DNA of 64,000 bases from Rugamonas brunnea (GTDB taxonomy: Bacteria; Pseudomonadota; Gammaproteobacteria; Burkholderiales; Burkholderiaceae_D), in the NCBI RefSeq assembly GCF_014042345.1, contig NZ_JACEZT010000014.1, forward strand, positions 91,835 through 155,834. Reading direction: 5' to 3'. Shown piece by piece: positions 42,663 through 49,261 of the stretch. Both the position numbers and the translations under genes were made by a program. Below the pieces are notes generated by a model. That model made no database searches, was not told the DNA's origin, and saw only the letters and a list, made by a program, of their open reading frames with translations. The stretch's first letter is position 1. Each line of letters begins with the position of its first letter.

Positions 42663-43349
42663 ATGACGCCCAACCCCGACACGAGCTTCAACCTGGCGCG
42701 CTACTGGGAGCAGGGCGACGCCGTCAGCCACGCCGTCGCCTGGCTGCTGCTGGCCATGTCGCTGGCCAGCTGGTTCTGCATCCTGGCCAAGGGCTACGCG
42801 GCCTGGCGCATCCGCCGCGCCGCGCCGGCCGTGCAGGCATTCTGGGATGCGCCCACCTTGCACGATGGCGTGGCCGCGCTGACCGAGGCCGATCCCGAAC
42901 TGGTATACGCGCCGCTGGCGCAGCTGGGCGCGGCCCAGCTCAAGGTGGCGGGACGGCCGTCGCTGGGCGGCGAGATGGGGCATGCGGAGCAGGTCACGCG
43001 CGTGCTGCGCGCGGGCGTGCAGCGCGTCACGGCCCGGCTGGAAGCGGGGCTGACGCTGCTGGCCTCGATCGGTTCCACCGCGCCCTTCGTCGGCCTGCTG
43101 GGCACCGTGTGGGGCATCTACCATGCGCTGGCGGCCGTCTCCTCGGCCGGCACGGTGCAGATCGACAAAGTGGCCGGTCCTGTCGGCGAGGCGCTGATCA
43201 TGACGGCCATCGGCCTCACGGTTGCCATTCCCGCCGTGCTGGCCTATAACGGTTTCAACCGGGTCAACCGCCTCACGCTGGCCGAGCTGGACGCGTTCGC
43301 GTTCGACTTGCACGCCTACCTGACGACGGGTGAGCGGGCCCGCACGTAA
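42663..43349 (+). CDS. exbB: MotA/TolQ/ExbB proton channel protein
   Basis: The 228-residue inner-membrane protein has three hydrophobic helices (about residues 22-44, 125-150, 172-195) and the family pattern LASIGSTAPFVGLLGTVWGIYHAL followed by EALIMTAIGLTVAIPAVLAYN. With ExbD it forms a proton-driven motor for TonB-dependent uptake. TonB itself is not in the window. ExbB is preferred to TolQ because no tol genes follow. Confidence 0.9.
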   Translation: MTPNPDTSFNLARYWEQGDAVSHAVAWLLLAMSLASWFCILAKGYAAWRIRRAAPAVQAFWDAPTLHDGVAALTEADPELVYAPLAQLGAAQLKVAGRPSLGGEMGHAEQVTRVLRAGVQRVTARLEAGLTLLASIGSTAPFVGLLGTVWGIYHALAAVSSAGTVQIDKVAGPVGEALIMTAIGLTVAIPAVLAYNGFNRVNRLTLAELDAFAFDLHAYLTTGERART

Positions 43350-43397
43350 TTCCGGGGACGGCCTGGCCGTCCTCTGTCCACCACGCCGGGAGTAGCG

Positions 43398-43823
43398 ATG
43401 GCCTTTGGCTCATTCAACCACCACCGCCAGCAAGGCCCGATGGCCGACATCAACGTCACGCCCATGGTGGACGTGATGCTGGTGCTGCTGGTGATCTTCA
43501 TCATCAGCGCGCCCATGTTCACGCATGCCGTGAAACTCGACCTGCCCAAGGCGCAGGCGCAGGCCAACCCGCAGCAGGCGGCCAGCGTGTCGCTGGCGAT
43601 CGACGCCAAGGGCCAGGTCTACTGGAACGATGAAGCCGTGGCGCCGACGGCGCTGGACGCGCGCCTGGCCGCGGCGAGCAAACTGGACCCGCAGCCGGAG
43701 CTGCAGCTGCGGGCCGACAAGAACACGCGTTACGAAGTGGTGGCCCAAGTGATGGCCGCCGCCCAGACGGCCGGCTTGAGCAAGCTCGGTTTCGTCACCG
43801 AACCACCGAAAGAGAAAAAATAA
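43398..43823 (+). CDS. exbD: ExbD/TolR biopolymer transport protein
   Basis: The 141-residue protein has a short cytoplasmic start, one membrane helix (about residues 21-42) with the key Asp in INVTPMVDVMLVLLVIF, and a periplasmic domain ending LGFVTEPP. The Asp carries protons for the ExbB-ExbD motor. It lies 48 bases after exbB and its stop shares one base with the next gene. Confidence 0.92.
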   Translation: MAFGSFNHHRQQGPMADINVTPMVDVMLVLLVIFIISAPMFTHAVKLDLPKAQAQANPQQAASVSLAIDAKGQVYWNDEAVAPTALDARLAAASKLDPQPELQLRADKNTRYEVVAQVMAAAQTAGLSKLGFVTEPPKEKK

Positions 43824-44149
43824 TGGCCACCGCAGAAATCAATGGCGCCGCGATCGTCGACTTCACCAGCTTCCACCGTGAATGCCAGCAGGCGCTGGGC
43901 TTCCCCGCCAGCTACACGGGCACCATGGACGCGTGGGTCGATTGCCTCAGCTATTTGCGCGACGAGGACGGCATGACGCGCTTCCGCCTGAAGCCGAACG
44001 AAGTGCTGGAACTGGTCATCAAGGACGCCGCCGCGATGGGCGCGCAAGTGCCCGACATCCTGGAGGAAGTCACGTTCTGCGTGGCAGGCATCAACGAGCG
44101 TTACGAGGACTACGGCGAGAAGCCGGCCCTCAAGCTGGTGCTGCGTTGA
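43823..44149 (+). CDS. Barstar-like protein
   Basis: The 108-residue protein resembles barstar-family inhibitors: an initial strand (AAIVDFTSF), a helix FHRECQQALGFPASY, the TMDAWVDCLSYL region corresponding to the barstar NLDALWDCL motif, and acidic residues after it. Barstars bind and block secreted RNases. No RNase toxin gene is adjacent; instead it is coupled to exbD by a one-base overlap (TAATG). It may protect against an external toxin or have another binding role. Confidence 0.7.
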   Translation: MATAEINGAAIVDFTSFHRECQQALGFPASYTGTMDAWVDCLSYLRDEDGMTRFRLKPNEVLELVIKDAAAMGAQVPDILEEVTFCVAGINERYEDYGEKPALKLVLR

Positions 44150-44173
44150 CCTCTCGCGGCGGCCCAGGCCGTT

Positions 44174-44202
44174 AGGGTCTGACCCTTGCGGTCTGACCCT
44201 GG
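44174..44202. repeat. TCTGACCC-type palindromic motif, intergenic
   Basis: The perfect 13-base palindrome AGGGTCTGACCCT (44174-44186) is followed by a partial second copy GGTCTGACCCTGG (44190-44202). It sits between the convergent barstar-like gene and map, and resembles the core of the large inverted repeat at 35652. Confidence 0.7.
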
Positions 44203-44203
44203 T

Positions 44204-44989
44204 TTAGCGCTCCGCCGGCGCCAGCGTCAGCACCTCGTAGCCGCTGGCCGTCACCACCACCATGTGTTCCCACTGCGCCGACAGCGAACCGTCGCGCGTC
44301 TCCACGGTCCAGCCGTCGTCGAGTTCCACGGTCGAAGCCCGGCCGGCGTTCACCATCGGTTCGATGGTGAACAGCATGCCCGGCTTGAGCACCATGCCGG
44401 TGGCCGGCTTGCCGTAGTGGCGCACTTCCGGTTCCTCGTGGTACACCAAGCCGATGCCGTGGCCGCAGTAATCGCGCACCACGGAAAAGCCGGCCTTCTC
44501 GGCCACGGTCTGGATCGCGTGGCCCACGTCGCCCAGCGTGGCGCCCGGACGCACGGCACGGATGCCGGCCCACATGGCGTCGTAGGTCACATCCACCAGC
44601 CGCTTGGCATTTTTCGAAGGCGTACCCACGTAGTACATGCGGCTGGTGTCGCCATGCCAGCCGTCGCGGATCACGGCCACGTCGATGTTGATGATGTCGC
44701 CGTCCTTGAGCACTTCGTCCGGCGACGGGATGCCGTGGCATACCACCTGGTTGACCGAGGTGCAGACGGTGGCGGGGAACCCGCTGTAGCCCACATTGGC
44801 GGGAATAGCCTGCTGCACCTTGACGATGTACTCGTTGCACAGCCGGTCCAGTTCCGCCGTGCTCACGCCGGGCTGCACGTGCGGGGCTATCATGGTCAGC
44901 ACGTCAGCCGCCAGTTGGGCTGCCACGCGGGCCTGTTCGATCTGTTCCGGCGTCTTGACCAGGATGGCCAGCGATTTACGCTTGTTCAT
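44204..44989 (-). CDS. map: Methionine aminopeptidase, type I
   Basis: The 261-residue enzyme removes initiator methionine. The five metal ligands are present in INIDVAVIRDGWHGDTSRMY (two Asp), GHGIGLVYHEEP (His), FTIEPMV (Glu) and WEHMVVVT (Glu). It overlaps the upstream ParD-like gene by 14 bases. It is not next to rpsB, where map often lies, which suggests this may be a second copy. Confidence 0.95.
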   Translation of the reverse strand: MNKRKSLAILVKTPEQIEQARVAAQLAADVLTMIAPHVQPGVSTAELDRLCNEYIVKVQQAIPANVGYSGFPATVCTSVNQVVCHGIPSPDEVLKDGDIINIDVAVIRDGWHGDTSRMYYVGTPSKNAKRLVDVTYDAMWAGIRAVRPGATLGDVGHAIQTVAEKAGFSVVRDYCGHGIGLVYHEEPEVRHYGKPATGMVLKPGMLFTIEPMVNAGRASTVELDDGWTVETRDGSLSAQWEHMVVVTASGYEVLTLAPAER

Positions 44990-45251
44990 GCGCGCCTCCC
45001 AGTACTTTCATGGCGGCGGCCAGCGCGGCGTCATGCAGTTCGTCGTGCTCGCGCGGCAGCGTCACGCCGCCTTCCTGCGCGGCGCGCAGCAGCAGCAGGC
45101 AGATGTCGCTGTAGCGCAGGTCCGGGTTGGTCTCGGCCAGCAGGCCGATGCGCAGCCAGTGCTCGGCCTGCGCGTTGATGGAGCGGTTCAGCGCACCGCT
45201 GGCGATGCGCAGATTCTCATGCATCTGGGTGGAGATTTTGACGATGCCCAT
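44976..45251 (-). CDS. ParD-like antitoxin-family protein
   Basis: The 91-residue protein matches the ParD-like family: N-terminal ribbon-helix-helix region (MGIVKISTQMHENLRIASGALNRSINAQAEHW) and a helical C-terminal part. No ParE toxin is present; map follows instead with a 14-base overlap. A palindrome over its promoter suggests autoregulation. It therefore probably acts as a repressor of the parD-like/map operon; antitoxin activity is uncertain. Confidence 0.8.
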   Translation of the reverse strand: MGIVKISTQMHENLRIASGALNRSINAQAEHWLRIGLLAETNPDLRYSDICLLLLRAAQEGGVTLPREHDELHDAALAAAMKVLGGAHEQA

Positions 45252-45265
45252 GGGGGAAGTGCCTT

Positions 45266-45300
45266 TATACGTTTTATATACGAAACGTATATTATCACAA
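45266..45300 (-). promoter_or_regulatory. Promoter with overlapping palindromic operator for the parD-like/map operon
   Basis: Perfect arms TATACGTTT (45266-45274) and AAACGTATA (45283-45291) flank an eight-base centre. Read on the minus strand, TTGTGA (45295-45300) and TATAAA (45273-45278) are spaced 16 bases apart as -35 and -10, so the palindrome covers the -10 box. The ParD-like start codon is 15 bases further on. The 11-base spacing between TATACG copies fits one DNA helical turn. Confidence 0.7.
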
Positions 45301-45318
45301 CCCGGACGCCGTCGTCGT

Positions 45319-46215
45319 TCAGTTTTCGCCCGACAGCAGTTCCTGTTCGCTGGCGATCAACGCCGCCACCATGTCGGCCACCACCCGCACCCGCGGCGAA
45401 CGCCGTACGTCCGGATGCATGACCAGCCAGATCTGGCGCGGCGCCGGATGGGTGGGCGCGGGCAAGCCCACCAGCCCGGCGTCCAGCCGGCCGATGAAGT
45501 GGGGCAGGGCGGCGATGCCCAGCCCCGCGCGCGCCGCTTGCCACAGGGCGGTCATGTCGTTGCTGCGCAGGATGAAGCGGCGTCCCGCCGCCACCCCTTC
45601 CAGCCATTGCTGATGCGGCACCAGTCGCAGGCTGTCGTCGTAGCCGAGGAACTCCCACTGTTCCGGCGCCCGCTCGGCGTAATGGGGCGCCGCGTACATG
45701 CCGTAGCCCATGGTGCCCAGCGCGCGCGCCACCAGCCCCGGCGCGCTGGGGCGGGAGAGCCGCACTGCCAGATCGGCTTCGCCGCGCGCCAGGTTCACTT
45801 CGCGCGTCTCGCCCATCACTTCCAGGTCGATGCCGGGCCAGTCCTGGCGGCGCGCGACCAGGCGGGGCACGAGGAAGTGGGCGGTCATGCCCGGCGGCGC
45901 CGACAGCCGCACCGTGCCCTGCAACGACGACACGCCCAGCGCCACGCGGGCGAAGGCCAGCGCCTCGTCCTCCAGCTTGCGGGCCTGGTGCGCCAGCGTT
46001 TCCCCTTCCGGCGTCAGGGCCCAGCCGCGCGGCAGGCGGTCGAACAGGCGCACGGCCAGCGTCTGCTCCAGCGCCTCCACTCGGCGCGCCACCGTGGAAT
46101 GCTCCACGTCCAGCTTGCGGGCGGCGGCCGACAGGCTGCCCAGCTGCGCCAGCGCCAGGAAATGCCGCACGTCGTCCCACTGCAAGTGGCTGGCTGATTG
46201 TTTTTGCACGGACAT
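45319..46215 (-). CDS. LysR-family transcriptional regulator
   Basis: The 298-residue regulator has an N-terminal winged helix (HFLALAQLGSLSAAARKLDVEHSTVARRVEALEQTLAVRLFDR) and an effector-binding domain. It is divergent from a quinone oxidoreductase gene, with 78 bases between the starts, and probably controls it. The start MSVQKQS was chosen because residues upstream do not fit the family. The effector is unknown. Confidence 0.9.
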   Translation of the reverse strand: MSVQKQSASHLQWDDVRHFLALAQLGSLSAAARKLDVEHSTVARRVEALEQTLAVRLFDRLPRGWALTPEGETLAHQARKLEDEALAFARVALGVSSLQGTVRLSAPPGMTAHFLVPRLVARRQDWPGIDLEVMGETREVNLARGEADLAVRLSRPSAPGLVARALGTMGYGMYAAPHYAERAPEQWEFLGYDDSLRLVPHQQWLEGVAAGRRFILRSNDMTALWQAARAGLGIAALPHFIGRLDAGLVGLPAPTHPAPRQIWLVMHPDVRRSPRVRVVADMVAALIASEQELLSGEN

Positions 46216-46243
46216 TGTGTGATTTTTGAGAATTGTTGGCGAT

Positions 46244-46258
46244 TTATACGCAGTGTAA
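46244..46258. promoter_or_regulatory. Putative LysR-type binding site (T-N11-A)
   Basis: TTATACGCAGTGTAA is an imperfect palindrome containing T-N11-A, the common LysR-family site, in the middle of the short region between the divergent lysR and oxidoreductase genes. Confidence 0.5.
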
Positions 46259-46293
46259 CCTGAGTTTGTCCCATCAACTTCAAGGAGAACTTC

Positions 46294-47286
46294 ATGGACA
46301 AGGAAATCAACCACAAGGCCGAACAGATCCTGATCCACGCCTACGGCGACGCCAGCGTGCTGGAACACGGCAGCGTGGTGCTGCCACCGCCGGGTGCCGG
46401 GGAAATCCGCGTGCGCCACACGGCCATCGGCGTCAACTTCGTCGACATTTATCACCGCACCGGCCTGTATCCGCTGCCGGCCCTGCCGGGTGGGCTGGGC
46501 GTGGAGGCGGCCGGCGTAGTGGAGGCGCTCGGACCCGGCGTGCCGGGACTGGCCGTGGGCCAGCGCATCGCCTACGCGGGACCGCCCACCGGCGCCTACA
46601 GCACGGCGCGCAACCTGTCCGCCGCGCAGGCCATCGCGCTGCCGGATGCGGTGGCGGACGACACGGCGGCCGCGCTGCTGCTGCGCGGGATCACGGCCCA
46701 TATGCTGTTCCAGCACGTGCGGCCGCTGCGCGCGGGCGACACGGTGCTGGTGCAGGCGGCCGCCGGCGGCCTGGGGCTGGTGCTGGCGCAATGGGCCAAA
46801 GCGCTGGGCGCCACCGTGATCGGCACCGTCAGCAGCGAGGCCAAGGCGGCGCTGGCGCGCGAACATGGGCTGGATCACGCCATCAACTACCGCGAGCGCG
46901 CCGTGCTGGACGCGGTGCGCGAATTGACGGACGGGCGCGGCGTGGACTATGCCATCGACGGCATCGGCGGCCAGACGCTGGCTGACTCGGTGCGGGCCGT
47001 GCGCCCGTTCGGCATGGTGGCCAGCGTGGGCCAGGTCAGCGGCGCGGTGGGGCTGGATCTGGCGTTGCTGGGCGGCGGCCGCAACGTGGCGTTCGCGCGG
47101 CCCAGCGTGTTCGGCTTGATGGCCGATCCGGTGCTGTACCGCGAAGGTGCGCAAGCCACGCTGGCACAGTTGCAGGGCGGCTTGCGGGCCACGGTGGCTG
47201 AGGTGCTGCCGCTGGCGCAGGCGGCCGAAGCCCACCGCCGGCTGGAGGCGGGCGCCAATGCGGGCGCCATCCTCCTGCGGCCTTGA
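46294..47286 (+). CDS. qor: Quinone oxidoreductase (zinc-independent MDR family)
   Basis: The 330-residue protein has the medium-chain dehydrogenase fold with the quinone-reductase pattern VNFVDIYHRTGLYPLPALPGGLGVEAAGVV and the NADPH-binding AAAGGLGLVLAQWAKALGATVIGT. Zinc-binding cysteines are absent. It reduces quinones or related carbonyl compounds with NADPH. A good AAGGAG site precedes the ATG. The divergent LysR gene probably regulates it. Confidence 0.9.
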   Translation: MDKEINHKAEQILIHAYGDASVLEHGSVVLPPPGAGEIRVRHTAIGVNFVDIYHRTGLYPLPALPGGLGVEAAGVVEALGPGVPGLAVGQRIAYAGPPTGAYSTARNLSAAQAIALPDAVADDTAAALLLRGITAHMLFQHVRPLRAGDTVLVQAAAGGLGLVLAQWAKALGATVIGTVSSEAKAALAREHGLDHAINYRERAVLDAVRELTDGRGVDYAIDGIGGQTLADSVRAVRPFGMVASVGQVSGAVGLDLALLGGGRNVAFARPSVFGLMADPVLYREGAQATLAQLQGGLRATVAEVLPLAQAAEAHRRLEAGANAGAILLRP

Positions 47287-47384
47287 GGGTTGGCGTACGG
47301 CTGCCGGGGTGGCGCGAGGCCGGCGCAAAGCTGGGGCAAAGCCGGCATGCGGTGCGCGGCGCGTATCAGCCGTCGCCTCGGCAA

Positions 47385-47401
47385 GGGCGGCACTGCCGCC
47401 C
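47385..47401. repeat. GC-rich hairpin between convergent genes
   Basis: GGGCGGCA-C-TGCCGCCC forms a compact inverted repeat between the ends of the quinone oxidoreductase and glycosyltransferase genes. No T-run follows, so a role in termination is uncertain. Confidence 0.4.
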
Positions 47402-47405
47402 GACT

Positions 47406-48743
47406 TCAGTCCAGCAGGGGCTGCGGCTCGGTGCGCGACGATGGCGCGGCATGCGGCGCGGTGACGCCCAGCGCCGCTTCCACCTGTGCGATCAGACCGG
47501 GCTGCCCCGGCCCGCCGCGCGCCTGCCTGGCGACGTCGGCGCAGGCGCGCGCCACGCCCGGTGAGGCCAGCAGGTCGGCCAGGCCGCGCTGCAGGCGCCG
47601 CGCGCTCAGCCGCTTGAACAGCACCACGCGCGCCACGCCCAGGCGCTGCGCGCGCGCGGCGTTGTCGAACTGGTCGAACCCGGACGGCACCACCAGTTGC
47701 GGCACCCCGGCGCGGAACGTTTCGGCCATGGTGCCGATGCCGCCGTGGTGCGCCAGCGCGGCCAGGCGCGGCAGCAGCAGCTCGAACGGCGCTTCGGCCA
47801 CCCACATCACGTCGGACGGCAGCGCGGCGGGCACCTGGGCGCGGTGCGGCGTGATGAACAGGCCGCGCCGTCCCAGCTTGCGCAACGCTTCCAGCGCCAT
47901 CGCAAAATAGCCGGTGGCATGCTGATGGCCGGTGCCGGGCGTGAAGGCGATGGGGGCCGGGCCGGCGGCCAGGAACTGTTCCAGCGCCGGCGACAGCGCC
48001 GTGGCCGCGACGTTGGCGTGCTCGCGCGGGCGCGGGAAGTCGCCGCGCAGCACGTGGGGCGGCCAGTCGTCCTGCCGGGACGCGAACCAGGACGGGAACA
48101 GGCAGATGGCGGCGTCCGGCGCCTGCACCAGGTGGTCGATGAAGCCGACCACGGGCGGCAAGTGGCGCAGCGCGCGCCCGGCGTTCAGGCTGGGCAAGGT
48201 GGGCGGGTCGATCGAGAGGCGGTTGGCCATGCGCCACAGCAGCCGGCGCCACGACAAGGGCATCCAGGACGGAATGGCCATCGAGCCGAGCGCCAGCATG
48301 TCGCGCAGGCTGCACAGGTTGGACGGCGCCAGGTAGGCGCTGACCACGCGCAGGTCCGGGCGCGCCGCGCGGGCGATGGCCGCTTGCGGCGCCATGATGG
48401 GGTGGCACAGCAGCACGCACGGCTCGTCCGCCGGCAGCGCCGCCACCATGTCGTGCAGCACCTGCATGTGCGGCACGCCGGCCTGCCACACCACGCCGAA
48501 GCCCTTGCGTTCGTCCCACAGGTCCGGATTGTCGAGCGCCGCCTGCAGGTCCGCCGGCTGGCCGAAAACGCGGTAATCGAGCCCGCTGGCCCGCATGGCC
48601 GGTTCATGCAAGGCCGGCGCGACCATGCGCACCCGGTGCCCTTGGTCGCGCAAACCCTGCGCCAGCTGCACGAAGGGACGGATGTCGCCGCCGGTGCCGG
48701 TGCTGGCGACGATGATGAGGGGACGGGCGGTCTGGCTCGGCAT
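47406..48743 (-). CDS. Glycosyltransferase of the UGT/MGT type (GT1-like)
   Basis: The 445-residue protein has a GT-B fold: N-terminal IVASTGTGGDIRPFVQLAQGLRDQGHRV, and the C-terminal sugar-nucleotide site HHGGIGTMAETFRAGVPQLVVPSGFDQFDNAARAQRLGVA, diagnostic of macrolide/flavonoid-type glycosyltransferases. Such enzymes glycosylate small hydrophobic acceptors, including rhamnolipids and polyketides. No biosynthetic partner lies nearby. It follows the VOC gene by 11 bases, so the two are likely co-transcribed. Confidence 0.88.
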   Translation of the reverse strand: MPSQTARPLIIVASTGTGGDIRPFVQLAQGLRDQGHRVRMVAPALHEPAMRASGLDYRVFGQPADLQAALDNPDLWDERKGFGVVWQAGVPHMQVLHDMVAALPADEPCVLLCHPIMAPQAAIARAARPDLRVVSAYLAPSNLCSLRDMLALGSMAIPSWMPLSWRRLLWRMANRLSIDPPTLPSLNAGRALRHLPPVVGFIDHLVQAPDAAICLFPSWFASRQDDWPPHVLRGDFPRPREHANVAATALSPALEQFLAAGPAPIAFTPGTGHQHATGYFAMALEALRKLGRRGLFITPHRAQVPAALPSDVMWVAEAPFELLLPRLAALAHHGGIGTMAETFRAGVPQLVVPSGFDQFDNAARAQRLGVARVVLFKRLSARRLQRGLADLLASPGVARACADVARQARGGPGQPGLIAQVEAALGVTAPHAAPSSRTEPQPLLD

Positions 48744-48754
48744 GCGGTCTCCTG

Positions 48755-49120
48755 TCAGCGTACGGTTTGCGGGTCGAAGTGGGGATTCTGGATCAGGCCC
48801 AGCACGTTGCCGAACGGGTCGTTCAGTTCAGCCACCTTGATGCCGTCGCCCACGTCCTGCACGGCCGCGTGCACGGTGGCGCCCAGTGCGAGCAGGCGCG
48901 CCACCTCGGCCTCGATATCGTCCACGCCCCAGTAAGCCTTGGCGCCGGTCTGGCCGGGCTGGCCGTCGGGCACCAGGCCCAGTTCAAAGCCGCCCACGGC
49001 GAAACCCACGTAGAACGGCTGGTCGAAATAGGGCGCCACGCCGGACGCCTGCGTGTACCAGTCCTTGCCCTGGGCCAGGTCGGGGGTGGGGTAGATGACG
49101 GTGCGTAATCCCTTGATCAT
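48755..49120 (-). CDS. VOC-family (glyoxalase-like) protein
   Basis: The 121-residue protein has the paired beta-alpha-beta-beta-beta repeats of the vicinal-oxygen-chelate family (LRTVIYPTPDLAQGKDWYTQASG and AYWGVDDIEAEVARLLALGATV...VAELNDPFGNVLGLIQNP). It may be an isomerase, dioxygenase or resistance protein; nothing fixes the substrate. The start MIKGLR follows a GGCGAG site; an ATG six codons upstream is possible. Confidence 0.8.
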   Translation of the reverse strand: MIKGLRTVIYPTPDLAQGKDWYTQASGVAPYFDQPFYVGFAVGGFELGLVPDGQPGQTGAKAYWGVDDIEAEVARLLALGATVHAAVQDVGDGIKVAELNDPFGNVLGLIQNPHFDPQTVR

Positions 49121-49221
49121 GGTTGTCTCGCCGTTCATGTTAAAAAAACCATATCATGCCACGGCTGGCCCGCTCAGTGGGCGCCGGCCGCGCCCGCAAC
49201 CTCAGCGCCGTCATGAACCAG

Positions 49222-49227
49222 TATAAT
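49222..49227 (+). promoter_or_regulatory. Putative leuS -10 box
   Basis: A perfect TATAAT lies 34 bases before the leuS start; the corresponding -35 region (around 49199) is a poor match. Confidence 0.45.
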
Positions 49228-49261
49228 GTTCGGTTCATAGTCACTTCTGGCCGCACACATC

